A stretch of DNA of 64,000 bases from Pseudomonas extremorientalis (GCF_001870465.1 NZ_MDGK01000047.1:124001-188000); one strand, 5' to 3'; numbered from the stretch's first letter, positions 44,129-53,703 are shown. The notes: generated by a model not told the origin, from the sequence alone. Numbers and translations: made by a program.

Positions 44129-45214
44129 ATGGTCAGGCGTTTTCTTCCAGGGTTGATGGTTGTGCTGCTCAGCGGCTGTTCCAGTGTCAGCTATTACAGC
44201 CAGTTGGCCAGCGGTCAGTGGCAATTGCTGCGGGCCCGGGAGCCGGTGGCGCAGGTGATCGCCGACCCTTCCCGCCCACCGCTGTTGCGCGAACACCTGG
44301 CGCAATCGCAAAAGGCGCGTACGTTCGCCAGTGAACACCTGCATCTGCCTGACAACCAGAGTTACAGGTTGTACGCCGACATTGGCCGACCCTATGTGGT
44401 CTGGAACGTCTTCGCCACGCAGGAGTTTTCCCTGTCTCCTGAAACCCATTGCTTCCCCATTGCGGGCTGTGTGGCCTATCGCGGCTACTACAACCAGGGT
44501 GCGGCGCGTGGTGAGGCGGCGTTGTTGAAGCAGCGAGGCATGGACGTGTCGATCGGCGGTGTCGAGGCCTATTCCACCTTGGGCTGGTTCAATGACCCGA
44601 TCATGAATTCGATGATGAACTGGGGTGATGAGCGGCTGGCCACGTTGATCTTCCACGAACTGGCGCATCAGCGTTTCTATGTGAAGGACGACACCGAGTT
44701 CAATGAGTCGTTTGCCAATTTCGTCGAGCAGGAAGGCACGCGCCAGTGGCGCGCTGCACGTGGCTTGGCGCCGCAGAGCCTGTCGGCGTCGAAGCAGCGT
44801 GATGAGTTCATTCAGCTGATCCTCGATACCCGCCAACGATTGGAAAAACTCTATGCCCAACCCTTGGCCGCTGATGTGATGCGCCGGGCGAAGGCGGCCG
44901 AGTTCGAGCGTCTGCGTCGCGATTACCGGCAGCTGCGCGACAGCCAGTGGGGCGGGGACAAACGGTATGACGCGTGGATCAACCAACCCATGAACAATGC
45001 GCGGTTGTTACCGTTCGGGCTGTATGACCAGTGGGTGCCTGCGTTTGCGGCGTTGTTTGCGCAGGAAGGTGGGGATTGGCTGAGGTTTTATGCGGCGGTG
45101 GAGAAGCTGGGCGGATTGCCGATGGAGCAGCGCAAGGCGGCGTTGAGGCAGTTGCAAGGTATTGGCCTTCAGGGCCTCACCGGGGGCAAGCCCCTCCCAC
45201 ATGCTAATTTGTGA
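44129..45214 (+). CDS. Predicted lipoprotein aminopeptidase (zinc metallopeptidase)
   Basis: 361 residues from MVRRFLPGLMVVLLSGCSS, a lipoprotein signal with lipobox LSGC. The zinc-binding motif is HELAH in LIFHELAHQRFYVKDDTEFNESFANF, where the later Glu could be the third ligand, as in the bacterial predicted-aminopeptidase family. The last dozen residues, LTGGKPLPHANL, are encoded by a REP arm and the stop lies just after it, so the natural C-terminus has been replaced or extended by a repeat insertion. Confidence 0.85.
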   Translation: MVRRFLPGLMVVLLSGCSSVSYYSQLASGQWQLLRAREPVAQVIADPSRPPLLREHLAQSQKARTFASEHLHLPDNQSYRLYADIGRPYVVWNVFATQEFSLSPETHCFPIAGCVAYRGYYNQGAARGEAALLKQRGMDVSIGGVEAYSTLGWFNDPIMNSMMNWGDERLATLIFHELAHQRFYVKDDTEFNESFANFVEQEGTRQWRAARGLAPQSLSASKQRDEFIQLILDTRQRLEKLYAQPLAADVMRRAKAAEFERLRRDYRQLRDSQWGGDKRYDAWINQPMNNARLLPFGLYDQWVPAFAALFAQEGGDWLRFYAAVEKLGGLPMEQRKAALRQLQGIGLQGLTGGKPLPHANL

Positions 45215-45250
45215 ACACACTCAACTGTGGGAGGGGGCTTGCCCCCCGAT
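45179..45250. repeat. REP pair in outward orientation
   Basis: A right-type arm (ACCGGGGGCAAGCCCCTCCC, 45179-45202) is followed by a left-type arm (TGTGGGAGGGGGCTTGCCCC, 45226-45250), the reverse of the order in the other REPINs. The first arm is within the peptidase coding sequence, and the second ends eight bases before the stop of the convergent HAD gene. Confidence 0.85.
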
Positions 45251-45257
45251 AGCGCCC

Positions 45258-45917
45258 TCAAGTGCGCTGCAAAAACGCCTGGTGCATCTGCGCCAACGTC
45301 TCGAAATGCCAGGTCGGCGCCTCGGCATTCAGCTCCTCGAAACTGCCGAACCCATACCCCACCGCCGCCGAATCCAGCCCATTCTTGTGCGCGCCGATCA
45401 GGTCATGCTTGCGATCACCAATCATCAAGGTGGTGGCCGGGTCCAGGCCTTCCTCGCTCATCAGGTGGGCGATCAGTTCGACTTTGTTGGTGCGCGTCCC
45501 GTCCAGCTCGCTGCCGTAGATCACCTTGAAGTGCTTGGCAAAGTCGAAATGCCGGGCGATTTCGCGGGCAAACACCCAGGGCTTGGAAGTGGCGACGTAG
45601 AGCTGGCGGCCTTGATCGTTCAATGCTTCCAGCAGCGGCATCACGCCGTCGAACACACGGTTTTCGTACAGGCCGGTGACCTTGAAACGCTCGCGATAGA
45701 AGTTCACCGCTTCCCAGGCCTTGGCCTCGTCGAAGCCGTAGAACTGCATGAACGCCTGCAGCAAGGGCGGGCCGATGAAGTGTTCGAGTTTGGTCAGGTC
45801 CGGCTCGTCGATACCCAACTTGCCGAGGGCATACTGGATCGAGCGGGTAATGCCCTCGCGTGGGTCGGTGAGCGTGCCGTCCAGGTCGAACAGGACGGTT
45901 TGGTAAGGCAGGGTCAT
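45258..45917 (-). CDS. HAD-family hydrolase (phosphoglycolate phosphatase-like)
   Basis: 219 residues with HAD motifs: nucleophile VLFDLDGTLTD, ATSKPW, and MIGDRKHDLIGAHKNG. A helical cap domain sits at about residues 18-85. The substrate is not determined; similar proteins hydrolyse phosphoglycolate or nucleotides. Overlaps the upstream gamma-carbonic-anhydrase-like gene by four bases. Confidence 0.9.
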   Translation of the reverse strand: MTLPYQTVLFDLDGTLTDPREGITRSIQYALGKLGIDEPDLTKLEHFIGPPLLQAFMQFYGFDEAKAWEAVNFYRERFKVTGLYENRVFDGVMPLLEALNDQGRQLYVATSKPWVFAREIARHFDFAKHFKVIYGSELDGTRTNKVELIAHLMSEEGLDPATTLMIGDRKHDLIGAHKNGLDSAAVGYGFGSFEELNAEAPTWHFETLAQMHQAFLQRT

Positions 45918-46456
45918 CGGTCGAATCCTTCAGCCAGGTGCAGGTCTTTGAGCTTCACGTAGTTCGCGGCGCTGTAGGTGAAAAAGGCGCGTTCCTTGTC
46001 AGTCAACGGGCGAATCTGTTTGACCGGGCTGCCGACATACAGGAAGCCGCTTTCAAGTTTCTTGCCCGGCGGCACCAGGCTGCCGGCGCCGATGATCACG
46101 TCGTCCTCGACCACGGCGCCATCCATCACGATGCTGCCCATGCCGATCAGGATGCGATTGCCGACTGTGCAACCATGCAGCATGACCTTGTGGGCGATGG
46201 TCACGTCGTCGCCGATCAGCAGCGGGAAACCGTTCGGGTTGAACGGCCCGGCGTGGGTGATGTGCAGCACACAGCCATCCTGCACGCTGGTGCGCGCACC
46301 GATACGGATACGGTGCATGTCGCCGCGGATCACGGTCAGCGGCCAGACCGAGCTGTCGGCGCCGATTTCGACATCGCCGATCACCACCGCCGAAATATCG
46401 ACAAAAGCCCCGACGCCCAGGGCTGGCGTGTGGTTCTGATAGGTGCGAAGGGTCAC
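45914..46456 (-). CDS. Gamma-carbonic-anhydrase family protein (YrdA/PaaY-like)
   Basis: 180 residues of left-handed beta-helix hexapeptide repeats (VIGDVEIGADSSVWPLTVIRG, VQDGCVLHITHAG). Possible metal His residues lie in LHITHAG and TIAHKVMLHGC. Members bind zinc or iron but many lack measurable CO2 hydration. Divergent from prlC. Confidence 0.9.
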   Translation of the reverse strand: MTLRTYQNHTPALGVGAFVDISAVVIGDVEIGADSSVWPLTVIRGDMHRIRIGARTSVQDGCVLHITHAGPFNPNGFPLLIGDDVTIAHKVMLHGCTVGNRILIGMGSIVMDGAVVEDDVIIGAGSLVPPGKKLESGFLYVGSPVKQIRPLTDKERAFFTYSAANYVKLKDLHLAEGFDR

Positions 46457-46558
46457 GATAGCCTCTCTCTCTTCTGCTGATAGCTGCGGTGGGCGTTGAT
46501 TGTAATTAAGATGGCCCCATCTTTGTTCTTACATGTTTCTTCAGCCAAGGTGCCAACC

Positions 46559-48610
46559 GTGAGCGCGAACAACCCTCTTCTGCAGTCCTACGACCTGCCG
46601 CCGTTCTCGGCGATCCGTGCCGAGCACGTCCAGCCGGCCATCGAACAGATCCTCGCCGACAACCGCGTTGCCATCGAAGGCATCCTGCAAAGCCAGGGCA
46701 AAAATCCGACATGGGCCGGCCTGGTGCTGGCCATGGACGAGCTGAATGATCGTCTGGGCGCCGCGTGGAGCCCGGTCAGCCACCTCAACGCCGTGTGCAA
46801 CAGCGCCGAACTGCGCGAAGCCTACGAAGGCTGCCTGCCGGCATTGAGCGCCTACTCCACCGAGATGGGCCAGAACCGTGCGCTGTTCCAGGCCTTCGAA
46901 GCCCTGGCTAACAGCCCGGAAGCCGCCGGTTTCGACGTGGCGCAGAAAACCATCCTGGAACACTCCCTGCGTGACTTCCGCCTGTCGGGCATCGACCTGC
47001 CGCCGGAGCAGCAAAAACGCTACGCCGAAGTGCAGAGCAAGCTGTCGGAGCTGGGCAGCAAGTTCTCCAACCAGTTGCTGGACGCCACCCAGGCCTGGAC
47101 CAGGCACGTCACCGATGAAGCCACCCTCGCCGGGCTGACCGACTCGGCCAAGGCGCAAATGGCCGCCGCCGCCCAGGCCAAAGGCCTCGACGGCTGGCTG
47201 ATCACCCTCGAATTCCCTAGCTACTACGCCGTCATGACTTACGCTCAGGACCGTGCCCTGCGTGAAGAAGTCTACGCGGCCTACTGCACCCGCGCGTCGG
47301 ACCAAGGCCCGAATGCCGGTCAGAACGATAACGGCCCGGTGATGGAACAGATCCTCGACCTGCGCCAGGAACTGGCCCAGTTGCTGGGTTATGCGTCTTT
47401 CTCCGAACTGAGCCTGGCCACCAAGATGGCCGAGTCCAGTGACCAGGTGCTGAGCTTCCTGCGTGACCTGGCCAAGCGCAGCAAGCCGTTTGCCGCCCAG
47501 GACCTGCAACAGCTCAAGGCCTACGCCGCCGAACAAGGCTGCGCCGACCTGCAAAGCTGGGACAGCGGTTTCTACGGCGAAAAACTCCGCGAGCAGCGCT
47601 ACAGCGTGTCCCAGGAAGCCCTGCGCGCCTACTTCCCGATCGACAAAGTGCTGGGCGGCCTGTTCGCCATCGTGCAGCGCCTGTACGGCATCGAGATCGC
47701 CGAGCAGAAAGGCTTCGACACCTGGCACCCGGATGTCCGCCTGTTCGAAATCAAGGAAAACGGGCAACACGTGGGCCGCTTCTTCTTTGACCTGTATGCC
47801 CGCGCCAACAAGCGCGGCGGTGCCTGGATGGACGGTGCCCGCGACCGTCGCCGCACCATCGACGGTGTGCTGCAAAGCCCGGTGGCCAACCTGGTGTGCA
47901 ACTTCACCCCGGCCGACAGCGGCAAGCCTGCCCTGCTGACCCACGATGAAGTCACCACGTTGTTCCACGAATTCGGCCACGGCTTGCATCACCTGCTGAC
48001 CCGCGTAGAACACGCAGGCGTGTCCGGCATCAATGGCGTGGCCTGGGATGCGGTGGAACTGCCGAGCCAGTTCATGGAGAACTGGTGCTGGGAGCCGGAA
48101 GGCCTGGCGCTGATCTCCGGCCACTATGAAACCGGCGAGCCGTTGCCCCAGGACCTGCTGGAAAAAATGCTCGCGGCGAAGAATTTCCAGTCCGGCCTGA
48201 TGATGGTGCGCCAACTGGAGTTCTCGCTGTTCGACTTTGAATTGCACGCCACCCACGGCGATGGTCGCAGCGTGGCGCAGGTGCTGGAAGGAGTGCGCGA
48301 TGAAGTGTCGGTGATGCGTCCGCCGGCCTACAACCGCTTCCCCAACAGCTTTGCGCACATCTTCGCGGGCGGTTATGCGGCGGGTTACTACAGCTACAAG
48401 TGGGCCGAAGTGTTGTCGGCGGATGCCTTCTCCAAGTTCGAAGAAGACGGCGTGCTCAACGCCGAGACCGGCCGTGCCTTCCGCGAAGCGATCCTGGCGC
48501 GTGGCGGCTCCCAGGAGCCGATGGTGCTGTTCGTCGACTTCCGCGGACGTGCGCCGTCGATTGACGCACTCTTGCGCCACAGCGGCCTGAGTGAGGACGC
48601 GGCAGCATGA
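46559..48610 (+). CDS. prlC: Oligopeptidase A
   Basis: Cytosolic M3 zinc metallopeptidase that degrades signal peptides and other oligopeptides. 683 residues from a GTG start (SANNPLLQSYDLPPFSAI), with AAGGTG seven bases upstream. The zinc motif is FHEFGHGLHHLL with downstream EPEGLALISGHYETGE. The stop overlaps the yheV start by four bases. Confidence 0.95.
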   Translation: MSANNPLLQSYDLPPFSAIRAEHVQPAIEQILADNRVAIEGILQSQGKNPTWAGLVLAMDELNDRLGAAWSPVSHLNAVCNSAELREAYEGCLPALSAYSTEMGQNRALFQAFEALANSPEAAGFDVAQKTILEHSLRDFRLSGIDLPPEQQKRYAEVQSKLSELGSKFSNQLLDATQAWTRHVTDEATLAGLTDSAKAQMAAAAQAKGLDGWLITLEFPSYYAVMTYAQDRALREEVYAAYCTRASDQGPNAGQNDNGPVMEQILDLRQELAQLLGYASFSELSLATKMAESSDQVLSFLRDLAKRSKPFAAQDLQQLKAYAAEQGCADLQSWDSGFYGEKLREQRYSVSQEALRAYFPIDKVLGGLFAIVQRLYGIEIAEQKGFDTWHPDVRLFEIKENGQHVGRFFFDLYARANKRGGAWMDGARDRRRTIDGVLQSPVANLVCNFTPADSGKPALLTHDEVTTLFHEFGHGLHHLLTRVEHAGVSGINGVAWDAVELPSQFMENWCWEPEGLALISGHYETGEPLPQDLLEKMLAAKNFQSGLMMVRQLEFSLFDFELHATHGDGRSVAQVLEGVRDEVSVMRPPAYNRFPNSFAHIFAGGYAAGYYSYKWAEVLSADAFSKFEEDGVLNAETGRAFREAILARGGSQEPMVLFVDFRGRAPSIDALLRHSGLSEDAAA

Positions 48611-48882
48611 GTGAAGGGCCTGTGATTACCAAAAAGCAATTTATCGCCGGGGCGGTCTGCCCGGCATGCAGTGAGCCGGACAAGCTGAAGATGTGGACCG
48701 AGGACAACGTCCCGCACCGTGAGTGCGTGGCCTGCGGCTATACCGACACGCTGAATGATCAAGGGTTGTCGGTGCCCAAGGAATTGGGTACGCGGGTCAA
48801 TACCACGGCGTTGAAAGCACCGGCGGATCCGAAGGTGCAGGCGGTGCAGTTCTTTCCTAATCCGAAGTTGAAAAAAGACTGA
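48607..48882 (+). CDS. yheV: YheV-family zinc-ribbon protein
   Basis: 91 residues. Two CXXC pairs (CPACSEPD and ECVACGYTD) make a zinc ribbon in a short protein with a charged tail. Coupled to prlC by an ATGA overlap, an association conserved in gammaproteobacteria. Function unknown. Confidence 0.9.
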   Translation: MSEGPVITKKQFIAGAVCPACSEPDKLKMWTEDNVPHRECVACGYTDTLNDQGLSVPKELGTRVNTTALKAPADPKVQAVQFFPNPKLKKD

Positions 48883-48893
48883 CGGGCGGCCCT

Positions 48894-48925
48894 CTGTAGG
48901 AGTTCGGCCAGCCGGGCTCCTACAG
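48894..48925. repeat. CTGTAGGAG palindrome
   Basis: CTGTAGGAGttcggccagccggGCTCCTACAG forms a hairpin between converging yheV and phosphatase genes, an arrangement suited to bidirectional termination. Same family as 35397 and 57392. Confidence 0.75.
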
Positions 48926-49585
48926 TTATTTCTCGTCTTTTCCCGTCGTCGTGATCCAATCCTTCATCGAGCACAACGCGAACGCGCTGGTGCTGCAATC
49001 GCCATTCGCCAAGGCCGTGCGTAACTTGTCGATATCGGCCCTCATCATGTAGCGAACGCCGTCCTTGAAGCCATTGCTGGTGCCAAACCCGCCCAAGGTC
49101 ATTTCGTTCAGCGCGTCTTCCTTGCTCCATCCCTGAATCACGACTCGATACATCGCCGCCATCAGGCCAGTGCGGTCAGAGCCGTGCTTGCAATGCATCA
49201 GCACCGGGCCGTTGGCTTCGGCTTCCCGGATGGCCCTCAGCGCCGCCAACACGTCCGTATCATCTACATGGTTGGTGCGATACGTCAGTTGAACCTGACG
49301 GATGCCAGGCGATTTGAGCCAGTCGGCATCCGACTCCGGCAGGAAGTTGATCACGGTGCCGATCTTCAGCTGTTCCAACAGCGGCCCGGCGTTGCGATCC
49401 GGTAGTGCGCTGCGGTAGAGGGTGGGCGTCATCTGGTGCAGGTTGTATTGATTACCCACAGGTTGGGCCCACTCCGGTGAACGGATTGAGACGGTGTCGT
49501 CGGCTTGAGCGTAAGCGCAGGTGAACATCGCGATGATCGCGAGGCCGAGGCCCGACAACCATTGATTCTTGAGCATGGGTGACAT
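48926..49585 (-). CDS. Exported dual-specificity/tyrosine-phosphatase-like protein
   Basis: 219 residues with a signal peptide (LSGLGLAIIAMFTCAYAQA). The phosphatase loop LMHCKHGSDRTGLM fits CX5R, and an Asp-rich loop is upstream (YRTNHVDDTDV). Two starts are possible, 49585 and 49576. Relatives act on protein phosphotyrosine or inositol phosphates; being periplasmic makes the substrate open. Divergent from the gluconate dehydrogenase operon. Confidence 0.87.
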   Translation of the reverse strand: MSPMLKNQWLSGLGLAIIAMFTCAYAQADDTVSIRSPEWAQPVGNQYNLHQMTPTLYRSALPDRNAGPLLEQLKIGTVINFLPESDADWLKSPGIRQVQLTYRTNHVDDTDVLAALRAIREAEANGPVLMHCKHGSDRTGLMAAMYRVVIQGWSKEDALNEMTLGGFGTSNGFKDGVRYMMRADIDKLRTALANGDCSTSAFALCSMKDWITTTGKDEK

Positions 49586-49802
49586 AACCGAGCAAGGAGT
49601 GGGTGGTGCTCAGGTTCGTCCAGAGGGGGTCAATGAGGCGTGAGGAGGCCGTCAAAGAATCGTGAATCCTCAGTCTTTAGTCGCTGAAACGGTTCTGTGA
49701 ATTCATAGCCTGCTATCATTTGTAACTATTGATTGCCTAAAAGGCCAAGCCGCTCACTAGAAGCCGGCCGATATTCCCGTGACCACATGATGAGGTGCCA
49801 CC

Positions 49803-50555
49803 ATGTCTGATCAAGATCAAGACAACCCCCGGCGTGACTTTTTGCGCAAATCCTTGACCTTGATCCCGGTGGTCACGGTTGCCAGCACTGGCCTTGGCGG
49901 CTCGATGTTGATGGCAACGCCTGAACCGGCGCAGGCCGCTCCCGCCAAGCCTGCGGTAAGTGAAAAGGCCTACGAGCCTACTTACTTCACGGCTGAGGAG
50001 TGGGCGTTTATCAACGCCGCCGTCGAGCGCCTGATTCCCGCCGATGAGCAAGGCCCGGGCGCCCTGGAAGCCGGTGCGCCGGAATATATCGACCGTCAGA
50101 TGAACACCCCGTACGCCAGCGGCGCCCTGTGGTTCATGCAAGGGCCGTTCAACGCGGATGCCGCTCCAGAGATGGGCTGGCAGTCCAAACTGGTGCCCAA
50201 GGACATCTATCGCCTGGGCATTGCCGCGACGGATGCCTGGTCGAAAGCCTTCAACGGTAAAGCTTTTGCTGCGCAAGACAGCGCTACCCGAGACGATATG
50301 TTGCGTCGTCTGGAGGCTGGCGGCAGTGAAGTGACGGCGCATTTTGAAGCGGTGCCGCCCAAGATGTTCTTCAACCTGTTGCTGCAAAACACCAAGGAAG
50401 GGTTCTTTTGCGACCCCATCCACGGTGGCAACAAAGGCATGGTCGGCTGGACCATGATCGGCTTCCCCGGCGCTCGCGCCGATTTCATGGACTGGGTTGA
50501 ACGCAACGAGCAATACCCCTTTCCGGCAGTTTCCATCCGCGGTGAGAGGGCATAA
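49803..50555 (+). CDS. Gluconate 2-dehydrogenase small (gamma) subunit family
   Basis: 250 residues with a Tat signal RRDFLRKSLTLIPVVTVAS. The body fits the gluconate 2-dehydrogenase subunit 3 family (YFTAEEWAFINAAVERLIPAD, PGARADFMDWV). It is exported folded and carries the flavoprotein partner across the membrane in related complexes. First gene of a three-gene operon; two bases precede the flavoprotein start. Confidence 0.93.
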   Translation: MSDQDQDNPRRDFLRKSLTLIPVVTVASTGLGGSMLMATPEPAQAAPAKPAVSEKAYEPTYFTAEEWAFINAAVERLIPADEQGPGALEAGAPEYIDRQMNTPYASGALWFMQGPFNADAAPEMGWQSKLVPKDIYRLGIAATDAWSKAFNGKAFAAQDSATRDDMLRRLEAGGSEVTAHFEAVPPKMFFNLLLQNTKEGFFCDPIHGGNKGMVGWTMIGFPGARADFMDWVERNEQYPFPAVSIRGERA

Positions 50556-50557
50556 AC

Positions 50558-52342
50558 GTGGCGACCATCATGAAGAAAGTGGATGCAGTGATCGTAGGCT
50601 TCGGCTGGACCGGCGCGATCATGGCCAAGGAGCTGACGGAAGCAGGCCTCAACGTGGTTGCGCTGGAGCGTGGCCCGATGCAGGACACCTACCCGGACGG
50701 CAACTATCCCCAGGTCATCGACGAACTGACCTACAGCGTGCGTAAAAAACTCTTCCAGGACATTTCCAAAGAGACCGTGACCATTCGCCATAGCGTGAAT
50801 GACGTCGCCCTGCCCAACCGTCAGTTGGGCGCGTTCCTGCCGGGCAACGGTGTGGGCGGCGCGGGCCTGCATTGGTCGGGGGTGCATTTCCGTGTCGACC
50901 CGATCGAGCTGCGCATGCGCAGCCACTATGAGGAGCGCTACGGCAAAAACTTCATCCCCAAGGACATGACCATCCAGGACTTCGGCGTGAGCTATGAAGA
51001 GCTGGAGCCGTTTTTCGACTACGCGGAAAAAGTCTTCGGCACCTCCGGCCAGGCCTGGACCGTAAAAGGTCAGCTGGTAGGCGAAGGCCGTGGCGGCAAC
51101 CCGTATGCACCGGACCGTTCCAATCCGTTCCCGTTGGAAGCGCAGAAGAATACGGTCTCCGCACAGCTGTTTCAGAAAGCGGCTGCCGAGGTGGGTTACA
51201 AACCCTACAACCTGCCGTCCGCCAATACCTCGGGGCCCTATACCAACCCCTACGGTGCGCAGATGGGGCCGTGCAACTTCTGCGGTTTCTGCAGCGGCTA
51301 TGTCTGCTACATGTATTCCAAGGCCTCGCCGAACGTGAACATCCTGCCGGCGTTGCGCCAGGTACCGAACTTTGAGCTGCGGCCCAATTCCCACGTACTC
51401 AAGGTCAACCTCGACAGCACCAAGAGCAAGGCCACCGGCGTGACCTACATCGACGCCCAGGGCCGGGAATGCGAACAGCCGGCAGATCTGGTGATTCTCG
51501 GCGCCTTCCAGTTCCACAACGTGCGTTTGATGCTGTTGTCGGGCATCGGCAAGCCCTACGACCCGATAACCAATGAGGGCGTGGTGGGCAGGAACTTCGC
51601 CTACCAGAACATGGCCACCATCAAGGCCTTCTTCGACAAAGACACTCATACCAACAACTTCATCGGTGCAGGCGGCAATGGCGTGGCCATCGATGACTTC
51701 AACGCCGACAACTTCGACCATGGCCCCCATGGCTTCGTGGGGGGCTCGCCGATGTGGGTCAACCAGGCCGGCAGCCGGCCGATTGCCGGTACGTCCAACC
51801 CGCCAGGCACACCGGCCTGGGGCAGCGCGTGGAAACGCGCCACCGCCGATTACTACACCCACCAGGTGTCGATGGATGCCCACGGTGCCCATCAATCCTA
51901 CCGGGGCAACTACCTGGATCTGGACCCTGTTTATCGCGATGCCTACGGCCTGCCGCTGCTGCGGATGACGTTCGACTGGCAGGAAAACGACATCAAGATG
52001 AACCGCTTCATGGTCGAGAAAATGAGCAAGGTCGCCGAGGCGATGAACCCCAAGGCGATTGCCCTGCTCGGCAAAAAGGTCGGTGAGCATTTCGACACGG
52101 CGTCCTACCAGACCACCCACCTCAATGGCGGCGCGATCATGGGCACCGACCCGAAAACCAGCGCGTTGAACCGCTACCTGCAGTGCTGGGATGTGCACAA
52201 CGTGTTTGTCCCAGGTGCGTCCGCTTTCCCACAAGGCCTGGGCTACAACCCTACCGGCCTGGTGGCGGCGCTGACCTACTGGTCGGCGCGGGCCATTCGC
52301 GAGCAATACCTGAAAAATCCCGGCCCACTGGTTCAGGCATAA
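50558..52342 (+). CDS. GMC-type flavoprotein subunit, membrane-bound gluconate 2-dehydrogenase family
   Basis: 594 residues. GTG start at 50558 follows GAGAGGG at 50544-50550; an ATG at 50570 is an alternative. FAD-binding motif VDAVIVGFGWTGAIMAKEL at the N-terminus, and C-terminal GMC residues in LNGGAIMGTD and GYNPTGLVAALTYWSARA. A Cys cluster CNFCGFCSGYVC could bind an iron-sulfur cluster. No signal of its own, so probably exported with the Tat subunit. Oxidises gluconate or a related sugar acid in the periplasm. Confidence 0.93.
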   Translation: MATIMKKVDAVIVGFGWTGAIMAKELTEAGLNVVALERGPMQDTYPDGNYPQVIDELTYSVRKKLFQDISKETVTIRHSVNDVALPNRQLGAFLPGNGVGGAGLHWSGVHFRVDPIELRMRSHYEERYGKNFIPKDMTIQDFGVSYEELEPFFDYAEKVFGTSGQAWTVKGQLVGEGRGGNPYAPDRSNPFPLEAQKNTVSAQLFQKAAAEVGYKPYNLPSANTSGPYTNPYGAQMGPCNFCGFCSGYVCYMYSKASPNVNILPALRQVPNFELRPNSHVLKVNLDSTKSKATGVTYIDAQGRECEQPADLVILGAFQFHNVRLMLLSGIGKPYDPITNEGVVGRNFAYQNMATIKAFFDKDTHTNNFIGAGGNGVAIDDFNADNFDHGPHGFVGGSPMWVNQAGSRPIAGTSNPPGTPAWGSAWKRATADYYTHQVSMDAHGAHQSYRGNYLDLDPVYRDAYGLPLLRMTFDWQENDIKMNRFMVEKMSKVAEAMNPKAIALLGKKVGEHFDTASYQTTHLNGGAIMGTDPKTSALNRYLQCWDVHNVFVPGASAFPQGLGYNPTGLVAALTYWSARAIREQYLKNPGPLVQA

Positions 52343-52354
52343 GGAGCGACGACC

Positions 52355-53653
52355 ATGAAAGCACTTGTTATCGCCACCTTCGCCCTGTTCAGCAGTTGCT
52401 CTGTCAGTGCGGCTGAAACCGATTTGATCAAGCAGGGTGAATACCTGGCCCGCGCCGGTGATTGCGTGGCCTGCCACACCGCCAAAGGCGGCAAGCCCTT
52501 CGCCGGCGGCCTGCCGATGGAAACGCCGATAGGCGTGATCTATTCCACCAACATCACCCCGGACAAGACCGGCCTGGGCGACTACAGCTTCGAAGACTTC
52601 GACAAGGCCGTGCGCCATGGCGTCGCCAAGAGCGGTAGTACGCTTTACCCGGCGATGCCCTACCCGTCTTATGCGCGTGTCAGCGACAGCGATATGCAGG
52701 CGTTGTATGCGTATTTCATGAAGGGTGTCGAACCGGTCGCTCAGCAGAACAAGGACAGCGATATTCCGTGGCCCTTGAGCATGCGCTGGCCGCTGGCGGC
52801 GTGGCGTTGGATGTTTGCGCCGGCTGTCGAAGCGCATCAGGCGCAAGCCGCCGCCGACCCGGTGGTCAGCCGTGGCGCCTACCTGGTGGAAGGCCTTGGC
52901 CATTGCGGCGCATGTCACACGCCACGGGCCCTGACCATGCAGGAAAAAGCCCTGAGTGCCTCTGACGGCAACGCCTTCCTGTCCGGCAGTGCGCCGCTGG
53001 AGGGCTGGATCGCCAAAAGCCTGCGCGGTGACCACAAGGACGGCCTCGGCAGTTGGAGTGAGGAGCAGTTGGTGCAATTCCTCAAGACCGGGCGCAGTGA
53101 TCGCAGCGCGGTGTTTGGTGGCATGAGCGACGTTGTCGTCCACAGCATGCAGTACATGTCGGAGGATGACCTGACGGCTATCGCCCGTTACCTCAAGAGC
53201 TTGCCGGCGGTAGACCCCAAGGACCAAGCGCATCAGTACGACAAGCAGGTGGCCGAGGCGCTGTGGAAAGGCGATGACCGCAAGCCGGGCGCGTCGGTAT
53301 ATATCGACAACTGCGCGGCCTGCCACCGTACCGACGGGCATGGCTACACGCGGGTGTTCCCGGCGCTGGCGGGTAACCCGGTAGTGCAGACGGCGGATGC
53401 CACGTCGTTGATCAACATCGTGTTGAATGGCGGCACCTTGCCGGCTACCCACGCGGCGCCCTCGACCTTCACCATGCCGGCGTTCGCCTGGCGTCTGTCG
53501 GATCAGGAAGTGGCGGATGTGGTCAGTTTCATTCGGGGCAGTTGGGGCAATAAAGGTGCGCCGGTGAAGGCCAACGAAGTGGCGGACCTGCGCAAGAACG
53601 ATATGCGCACCACCTCGGGCGATGACCTGGGCCAGGTCACGCAACGGCACTGA
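52355..53653 (+). CDS. Triheme cytochrome c subunit of the dehydrogenase
   Basis: 432 residues with a Sec signal (LVIATFALFSSCSVSAA). Three CXXCH heme sites are present: CVACHTAKGG, CGACHTPRAL and CAACHRTDGHG. It passes electrons from the flavoprotein to ubiquinone. Twelve bases after the flavoprotein stop. The full set of three subunits supports a membrane-bound gluconate 2-dehydrogenase-type complex; alcohol or sugar alternatives cannot be ruled out. Confidence 0.94.
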   Translation: MKALVIATFALFSSCSVSAAETDLIKQGEYLARAGDCVACHTAKGGKPFAGGLPMETPIGVIYSTNITPDKTGLGDYSFEDFDKAVRHGVAKSGSTLYPAMPYPSYARVSDSDMQALYAYFMKGVEPVAQQNKDSDIPWPLSMRWPLAAWRWMFAPAVEAHQAQAAADPVVSRGAYLVEGLGHCGACHTPRALTMQEKALSASDGNAFLSGSAPLEGWIAKSLRGDHKDGLGSWSEEQLVQFLKTGRSDRSAVFGGMSDVVVHSMQYMSEDDLTAIARYLKSLPAVDPKDQAHQYDKQVAEALWKGDDRKPGASVYIDNCAACHRTDGHGYTRVFPALAGNPVVQTADATSLINIVLNGGTLPATHAAPSTFTMPAFAWRLSDQEVADVVSFIRGSWGNKGAPVKANEVADLRKNDMRTTSGDDLGQVTQRH

Positions 53654-53703
53654 TCCCTGGCTGACCGCCAAACGGCACTGGTCAGAAGCCCTGCGCCTCG
53701 ATA

